DNA of 64,000 nucleotides from assembly GCA_029258795.1 (NCBI GenBank), contig JAPDKB010000004.1:62001-126000 (forward strand), given 5' to 3'. The notes under the pieces were generated by a model. The model saw nothing but the letters and a program-made list of their open reading frames with translations, made no database searches and was not told the DNA's origin. Numbering within the stretch: position 1 is the stretch's first letter; each line of letters begins with the position of its first letter. Shown one piece after another: positions 58,120 through 64,000 of this stretch. Made by a program: the position numbers and the translations under genes. Source of the DNA: an archaeon (GTDB lineage: Archaea > EX4484-52 > WAPT01).

Positions 58120-58997
58120 GGAGAAAATTTGCTTCATTCATTCTACCAATTATCCTGTTTTTCATGATTGGAAATATGGCAATGGGAGAAAGCTTCACCT
58201 ATATCGACATTCTTGTCAATCCCGATAACTCCATCACCGCTGTGATTAACGCGAGGAGCGATTACGATTTTATCTCCTTGATGCTTCCCTACGATGCAGA
58301 GGTTGTTGATTTCAGCGTTGATGGCACACCCTCTTTATCTGCATGCAAAGAAGAAAGAAAGGTTGATGGCACGCTCATAAATTGCAGCGTGGAGAATGGG
58401 TCATTCATCACGCTGAAATTCACCAGCTCGGATGCGGTTATGATGAGCGGGGATGAGCTCCTTTTTTTAATGCGCCTCATTTTTTACCAGAATTATGATG
58501 TGTGTAAAATCAAATTAACCCTTCCAGAAAATTACATCATCGCATCTAATGAGCACGCTGAGCCATTGATAATCCCATCTCCATATCAGCTATACACTGC
58601 AGGTAACAATCAGATAGTGCTCTGGAATGTAAAGTGTGGAGAAAATGCTTTGGTGGAGCTTTTCGTTGCAGGGAAGCGCGCTTCAAAGTTTTCCGTGCCA
58701 TTATATGTTGCTATTCCTATAGCAGCAATAGCACTCATTGTTATCTCTTTCTTTTTCTTAAGGAAAAGGAAACACCCCGACATTTTTGACAAATTTTTGG
58801 TCAGGGATGAAAAAATGATAATTGATCTCCTAAAAAACAAAAAAGAGATGAAGCAAAAAGAGATAGTTAGAGCGACTGGCTTTTCCAAAGCAAAGGTTTC
58901 CAGGTTGCTCAGAAATCTGGAAATGAGGGGAGTGGTGGTCAGAGAAAAGGTAGGGAACGCATGTATTGTGAAGCTTAAGGAAGAGGAAGAAGAATAA
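58116..58997 (+). CDS. membrane-tethered HTH regulator with extracytoplasmic N-terminal domain
   Basis: N-terminal signal/TM, second TM VPLYVAIPIAAIALIVISFFFL, then IIDLLKNKKEMKQKEIVRATGFSKAKVSRLLRNLEMRGVV. Confidence 0.72.
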   Translation: MRRKFASFILPIILFFMIGNMAMGESFTYIDILVNPDNSITAVINARSDYDFISLMLPYDAEVVDFSVDGTPSLSACKEERKVDGTLINCSVENGSFITLKFTSSDAVMMSGDELLFLMRLIFYQNYDVCKIKLTLPENYIIASNEHAEPLIIPSPYQLYTAGNNQIVLWNVKCGENALVELFVAGKRASKFSVPLYVAIPIAAIALIVISFFFLRKRKHPDIFDKFLVRDEKMIIDLLKNKKEMKQKEIVRATGFSKAKVSRLLRNLEMRGVVVREKVGNACIVKLKEEEEE

Positions 58998-59095
58998 CAA
59001 CTTGTTTCAGATTGTTTCACTTGTTTCACGAAGTTCTTAAATGCTGTTTCATTCAGAATAATGTTTAGAAAGAAAAACTTTAGAGGTGACGTGTC

Positions 59096-60583
59096 ATGAA
59101 AATCGCAAGCTTAATCGTGGTGCTCGCGCTAACCGTATTTGGGCTTGCGCTCGCACCAGCAGCGATGGCGCAGGATGCAGCGGATGCTTCAGCGCAGCAG
59201 GACGTTGTAAGTGTAATGAAGGAAACAGAAAACCCGGGTATTCTGCCAGATAGTCCGTTTTATGGGTTAAAGACAGGCTTTGAGAAGATAAGATTGATGT
59301 TGGTGAGGGACAGAATTAAGCGTGCAGAGATGGCACTGGAACTAGCGCAGAAAAGATTGAAGGAAGCTAAAATACTGGCAGCGATGGGCAAGCCAGAAGC
59401 AATGGAGAAAGCCATGAGGAATTACGATGCCATAATGGAAAGATTGGAAGCTGAGCTGGAGAAGGCACAGGCAGCAAATGACACCGAGAGGGTTGCGATG
59501 ATAGAGGGCTTGATGGCTCAGCTCGAGATGCACATGGAAGAGATTGAGGATGCGGAAACAGTTGCGGGCGTGGCTATTCAGGACAACAGGACAAGAGAGG
59601 CAGTGCTGCAGAAGCTGGATGAGATCAGGAAGAGAATAGAGGAAAGGAAGATGAAGGTTAATGCCAAGAGGGAAATGGTCAAGGAGATGATCAAGAAGCG
59701 CTACAACCTGACGGATGAGCAGGCAGAAGCGATGCTTGAAAAAGCAAGGAAAGAGATGGCAGAGAAAAACATAAAGGCGAGAGCAGAACTCGAGTTGAAA
59801 AAGGCAAACCGCACCATAGTGAGAGTGGAAGCGCTCATATCCAAAATGGAGGAAAGAAATGCTAGCAGCGAGAGGATGGAGCATGCCAATGAGATGTTAG
59901 CCACAGCCAAAGAGCTTTACCAGGAGGCGATGGACAACTATACTGGTGGAGATTACTTCACTGCATGGGAGCTGGCTAAAGAAAGCCAGAGGATGGCACA
60001 CCTGGCTGTTGCAAGACCATCAGAACAGGCACTATACCGCTTCCTTGAAAGGAAGAAAATGAGGGAGCGCTATGCCTGCGGTCCACAGGATGCAGAAAGG
60101 ATTGCATCCAAACTTGTGCCAGGTGCGGACTGCAAGGTAACAGGAGAAATGAAAGGACTCTATGCTGTGAGGTGCAGAGCTGGAGATAAAATTGAGAGAT
60201 TTGCTGTGAGAGCAAGAGATTGCGAGACAAGGAATGTAAAAGACCTTACACAGATGCGAGCAGAAGTTGCGAGAGCAATAAGGGAGAGAAGAGCAATGGG
60301 TGCAGGACTTGGAGTTATGGAACAGGAAAGAGCTATGATAGCTGAAGAGCTGAGGGAAAGGCTCAGAGAACTCAAGGAAGAAAAGGGAAACGTGACTCCA
60401 GAGGATGTCAAAAACGTGTTGAATGAAATCATTCGAGAGAGGGTAGGGCAGTACCAGAACATTATAGAGGAAGGTGCTCAAGAAACCAATGAAACTCCAG
60501 CCACAGAAACACCAGCTAACAATGAATCTGGACTGAAGGGTGGAAGTGAAGAAGCTCCACCGATGCCAGTTCCGTCAGTTTAA
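59096..60583 (+). CDS. secreted helical protein, DUF5667-like
   Basis: Signal peptide, GILPDSPFYGLKTGFEKIRLMLVRDRIKRAEMALELAQKRLKEAK, long coiled coil. Confidence 0.7.
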   Translation: MKIASLIVVLALTVFGLALAPAAMAQDAADASAQQDVVSVMKETENPGILPDSPFYGLKTGFEKIRLMLVRDRIKRAEMALELAQKRLKEAKILAAMGKPEAMEKAMRNYDAIMERLEAELEKAQAANDTERVAMIEGLMAQLEMHMEEIEDAETVAGVAIQDNRTREAVLQKLDEIRKRIEERKMKVNAKREMVKEMIKKRYNLTDEQAEAMLEKARKEMAEKNIKARAELELKKANRTIVRVEALISKMEERNASSERMEHANEMLATAKELYQEAMDNYTGGDYFTAWELAKESQRMAHLAVARPSEQALYRFLERKKMRERYACGPQDAERIASKLVPGADCKVTGEMKGLYAVRCRAGDKIERFAVRARDCETRNVKDLTQMRAEVARAIRERRAMGAGLGVMEQERAMIAEELRERLRELKEEKGNVTPEDVKNVLNEIIRERVGQYQNIIEEGAQETNETPATETPANNESGLKGGSEEAPPMPVPSV

Positions 60584-60737
60584 TGCTGACGGGTCTTCCC
60601 TTTCTTTATTTTTAATTTTTGAAACCAACGCATGACTTTTCCTGCACGAAGCTTGCTTATCCAAAAACAAACTTATTTAAATTCTAATTGTTTCATTAAA
60701 ATGCAGTGGTTCTTAAAACGTTTCAAGAGGTGATTAT

Positions 60738-61184
60738 GTGGAAAAAATCACGAAAGAAGATGAAAAAAAGCTTCTTGATGATGGATGGATAAAGATGTGG
60801 ATTCTTTTTGATGTTCAGAGTAATGATAGAGGGCATGCTGAAAAAGCACTCCACGACCATGTTGAAAAGATGAAGAAGGAGAAATGGTTAAAGGTGTCCA
60901 AAGAAAATTATGTTGAGACCGAGGAGGTGGATGCTCCACCGGCTTTAAGGGCGAGAGGCATCCAGAAAATGTATTCCAAACTTTATGAGGCCGTGGTGTT
61001 TGTAAAGGGTGTTGAAGCAGCCATGAACTTTGTGGTCAATTATGCTCCCTCAGCTCTTGAAATAATAGCTCCTGATGAAATGAAGGTCAAGACCTCAGAG
61101 CTGCAGAATGCTCTGGTGACTGTAGCAGATATATTGCACAAGTTCGCGCAGATGGGGCTGGGCGGAGTGGTGATCTCCAGATGA
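60738..61184 (+). CDS. hypothetical protein, 148 aa
   Basis: GTG start with GAGGTGAT upstream; no recognised family. Confidence 0.6.
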   Translation: MEKITKEDEKKLLDDGWIKMWILFDVQSNDRGHAEKALHDHVEKMKKEKWLKVSKENYVETEEVDAPPALRARGIQKMYSKLYEAVVFVKGVEAAMNFVVNYAPSALEIIAPDEMKVKTSELQNALVTVADILHKFAQMGLGGVVISR

Positions 61185-62083
61185 AATCAGCATATTTGAT
61201 TTTGGGAGTTTTGGTTGCGTTTTTTGTAGTGAGCACTATAACCTTCGCTTCCATCATAGATGAGCATCAGATCAACATTTTTCTCAGCAAGGAGGGGTCA
61301 GCTATCATAAAAGCCAGAGTCAAATATGCGGAGCTAACAACCGAAGATGTACCGTACTTCATGATGGTGGATGTTAGGAGGGTTAATGCCTATGCCGACG
61401 GAACTCAGTTAAATTGCACAGTTTCTCAAAGACCTTACGGAACCTATATTTCATGCATGAGGCCCGACACCACCACACCACTATACAATTACACGGTGGA
61501 GTTCGAAATCTACACATCAAAGCTAACAACCTATAATGGCGGAGTTTATCGTTTCCTCTACAACTACGGTGTCAGGGAGCCCACAAAGAAAATCAGTGTT
61601 GTGCTTTACCTTCCAGAGGGATACGCGTTGGTTAAAGAATCGAGATTCAGGGAGAAGCCATATTATCCGCAAAACGGCATTACAGGTAGCGATGGCAGAC
61701 GCCTCACCATAACTTGGGGAATATCTAACCCGAAACTGGGTGAGACCCTCAGCTTCAGCGCTTTGTATGAGTATGTTGGCACCACAAGCACAAACATGAC
61801 TCCTTATTATCTTAGCTTACCTGTGATGCTCGCGCTTTTTTACATCGTGTTGAGGCGTAGAAAAACTGATGTGATGGAAGTGCTCACCGATGATGAACGC
61901 GCCATAATAGATGTGCTGAAAGAAGCCGGAAACAGGATGATAAAGCAGAAGGATATTGTTAAGGCAACGAACTTTTCAAAGGCAAAGGTTTCCAGATTGC
62001 TTGCGGAGCTGGAGGAAAGAGGGCTGGTAAAGAGGGAAAGGGTAGGGAGAACAAACCGCGTGAAGCTCGTGAAAAAAGTTTAG
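61181..62083 (+). CDS. membrane-tethered HTH regulator, paralog of 58116-58997
   Basis: Extracytoplasmic domain, TM, then IIDVLKEAGNRMIKQKDIVKATNFSKAKVSRLLAELEERGLV. Confidence 0.72.
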   Translation: MKSAYLILGVLVAFFVVSTITFASIIDEHQINIFLSKEGSAIIKARVKYAELTTEDVPYFMMVDVRRVNAYADGTQLNCTVSQRPYGTYISCMRPDTTTPLYNYTVEFEIYTSKLTTYNGGVYRFLYNYGVREPTKKISVVLYLPEGYALVKESRFREKPYYPQNGITGSDGRRLTITWGISNPKLGETLSFSALYEYVGTTSTNMTPYYLSLPVMLALFYIVLRRRKTDVMEVLTDDERAIIDVLKEAGNRMIKQKDIVKATNFSKAKVSRLLAELEERGLVKRERVGRTNRVKLVKKV

Positions 62084-62496
62084 CCCTCCTGCTTTTTCTC
62101 TGCCCTTGCTATTCTTGGCACGGGAAGTATGGGTGGTAGCTGTAGTTCGTTTGCTATGAAGAAAGCTTTTGGAGTCACACTCCTGAAGATGAAGTTCATG
62201 ACCTCAGTGTTGATGTTTTCAGGAAGTTTTTTGTTTTTCTGCCATTCCTTGTACGCTTTATCCGCATCTCCCATGTAAACCAAGTTTCCATCAATCTTCA
62301 GTTTTCCCACGTCTGGATTGAAGCTCACATCGAAAGAGAACTTCACTATCAGCACGTCTCTCGGCTTTTCCGCCACGCCTTCAAGCTTCGATTTTTCCAC
62401 ATCCGCAATTGAAGGGGTGAGCTTAACCTCGACTCTTGGGGCGGCACCCTTTCTTTCCGCCTCTATTTTATCTATGGTCAACCCTATCACTGCCAT
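62080..62496 (-). CDS. hypothetical protein, 138 aa
   Basis: ORF convergent with 61181, beta-rich pattern. Confidence 0.55.
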   Translation of the reverse strand: MAVIGLTIDKIEAERKGAAPRVEVKLTPSIADVEKSKLEGVAEKPRDVLIVKFSFDVSFNPDVGKLKIDGNLVYMGDADKAYKEWQKNKKLPENINTEVMNFIFRSVTPKAFFIANELQLPPILPVPRIARAEKKQEG

Positions 62497-62592
62497 TTTT
62501 CATCACCTCTTTCAAAACATTATTGGCTGAAGTTTTTAAATGGAATGGAGGCGTAAGTTTTATTAGGTAGTTCAGGTTAAATTAAGTTTAAC

Positions 62593-63321
62593 ATGCCAGG
62601 AGATAGAGCCGGCAGTGGAATTCCAGGACTGGATAAATATCTGAGCGGGGGGTTTCCCCAAGGGAGTGTGATGCTGCTTTCCGGTGCTCCAGGTACAGGA
62701 AAGACCATATTTGGCTTGCAGTACGCCTATTATGGAGCGAGAAATAAGGAGCCAGCTCTCTACGTTTCTTTCGAACAGACGGTGGAGAGCCTGAAAGACA
62801 CCGCCAAGAAGCTGGGTATGGATGTTGATAAGATGGAGAAGGAAAAGAAGATGAGGATCGTGAGAATTTCTGACCCTTCCGACATAGGTGAGGTGCTTGA
62901 AGCCATAAGGAATGAGATAAGAAAGCTGAAGGCAAAGCGCCTCGTTATAGATTCCATCTCTGTAATTGAGATTTTTCTTACCTCATATCGGTCCGTGATA
63001 AAGGATCTGCCACCTGAAGCCCTCGGAAACCCGGAGCTTGTTATGATATACCCGAAAGGGCTGATAAGAAGGATGATATACAGAATAATGGACTTCTTAC
63101 ATGAGCTCGGAACAACAACCCTGCTCATAGCTCAGGAAGATGAAAGCGGTGAGCATGCCGTAGCAAAGTACGCAGCTGACGGCGTCATCAAGCTGGAGAT
63201 GGAAGTGCTCGGTAGAATGCTGCAGAGAACTCTTTCGATAATAAAGATGCGCGACACTCCAATAGATGGTGGAAGATACGAGATGGAGATAACGAACAGG
63301 GGAATAAAGCTGATTGACTAG
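62593..63321 (+). CDS. KaiC-like RecA-superfamily ATPase
   Basis: GIPGLDKYLSGGFPQGSVMLLSGAPGTGKTIFGLQ; RLVIDSISVIEIFL; TTLLIAQE. Confidence 0.85.
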   Translation: MPGDRAGSGIPGLDKYLSGGFPQGSVMLLSGAPGTGKTIFGLQYAYYGARNKEPALYVSFEQTVESLKDTAKKLGMDVDKMEKEKKMRIVRISDPSDIGEVLEAIRNEIRKLKAKRLVIDSISVIEIFLTSYRSVIKDLPPEALGNPELVMIYPKGLIRRMIYRIMDFLHELGTTTLLIAQEDESGEHAVAKYAADGVIKLEMEVLGRMLQRTLSIIKMRDTPIDGGRYEMEITNRGIKLID

Positions 63322-64000
63322 TCACATATTTCTTTGAGAAGCTCCATCACACCCACAAAACGAACTTTCGTTCCTCCAACTCTGATTTCTTTTTTCTCTC
63401 CTTTGTAATACACCAAAAACGCTTCCTTCGGCTTGTACGTCTTTATGAAGGATAGCATGCTCCTGCTTAGTTTTGGAGTTGTCATGCTGACCTTCACCTC
63501 CACTGGAATTATCTCGTTTTTCTTTTCCAGAACGAAATCAACTTCCGCCTTGCTTTTCGTCCTCCAGTACTTAACCTCCAGCCCTTTTTTCAGAAGCTCC
63601 GTGAAAACGTAATTCTCAAAGGTGCGTCCATCCACTTCAGCTGGATAGTTTTTGAGCAGCATGTTCCTGATCCCAGTGTCCACAAAGTATATCTTCGGTG
63701 TTTTGTACAGTTCCTTTGTTTTGTTTGTGTAATAGGGGAGCACACGTTTTATTATGTAGCTTTTTTCCAGCGCGTCTAGATATTTTTTCAGAGTTAGGAA
63801 GGAAATGTTCAGAGTGGAGCAAATGGTATCGTAGGAGATGAGCTGTCCAGTTGTTGTTGCAAGATACCTAACAAGCTTTTCAAGAGTGTCGAGGTCTTCC
63901 ACCGAGAACGTTTTTGAAATGTCCTTCAGCAGGGTAGTTTCAAACAAATCCCTGAGTATTCTCTCCTTGAGTTCAACATCTTCCGTAAGAACCACCTTAG
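63318..64000 (-). CDS. DUF4143-type C-terminal part of an AAA-family ATPase (5' end outside window)
   Basis: LLKDISKTF...GQLISYDTICSTLNIS, VDTGIRNMLL, GRTFENYVFTELLKKGLEVKYWRTKSKAEVDFVLE; frame open to the window edge. Confidence 0.82.
   Translation of the reverse strand, partial: KVVLTEDVELKERILRDLFETTLLKDISKTFSVEDLDTLEKLVRYLATTTGQLISYDTICSTLNISFLTLKKYLDALEKSYIIKRVLPYYTNKTKELYKTPKIYFVDTGIRNMLLKNYPAEVDGRTFENYVFTELLKKGLEVKYWRTKSKAEVDFVLEKKNEIIPVEVKVSMTTPKLSRSMLSFIKTYKPKEAFLVYYKGEKKEIRVGGTKVRFVGVMELLKEICD

Noticed and set aside
1-64000. CRISPR arrays, transposases, integrases, rRNA genes
   Set aside because: No regularly spaced repeats, recombinase motifs or rRNA-like sequence were recognised by reading; a computational scan would be needed to exclude short arrays.

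Overview
The window is archaeal chromosome. Supporting evidence: CDP-archaeol synthase, TruD, Pelota, Taw3, ADP-forming acyl-CoA synthetase subunits, EndoQ, TATA/BRE-like promoters and bulge-helix-bulge tRNA introns. The lineage is uncertain; DPANN-like or deep euryarchaeal is only an inference. Most of the window is compact housekeeping sequence with many 4-bp ATGA overlaps. It is interspersed with surface/secreted-protein regions (5.6-12.4 kb, 42.5-52.4 kb, 53.7-62 kb) and a small accessory region (24.0-25.0 and 27.2-29.5 kb). Main findings: (1) tRNA-Pro(GGG) and tRNA-Ser(GCT) each carry a short intron inside the T-loop at canonical position 59/60. Both fold as a 4-bp-helix, two 3-nt-bulge BHB, and predicted splicing regenerates exactly TTCAAAT. 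(2) A 39-bp perfect direct repeat brackets a ~1.36 kb cassette with a metzincin-like secreted protease. The right repeat is the 3' end of a frameshifted nucleotidyltransferase gene, as expected for site-specific integration into a gene 3' end. (3) A single ORF fuses a CDP-alcohol phosphatidyltransferase to peptidyl-tRNA hydrolase Pth2. (4) A 34-nt element has the exact geometry of a tRNA acceptor/T-arm minihelix. (5) Two otherwise continuous reading frames are interrupted by one in-frame TGA each. (6) A ~170-nt promoter-bearing structured RNA candidate has no family I can identify. (7) There is a tandem array of four paralogous lipoproteins. No CRISPR array, transposase or rRNA was seen.
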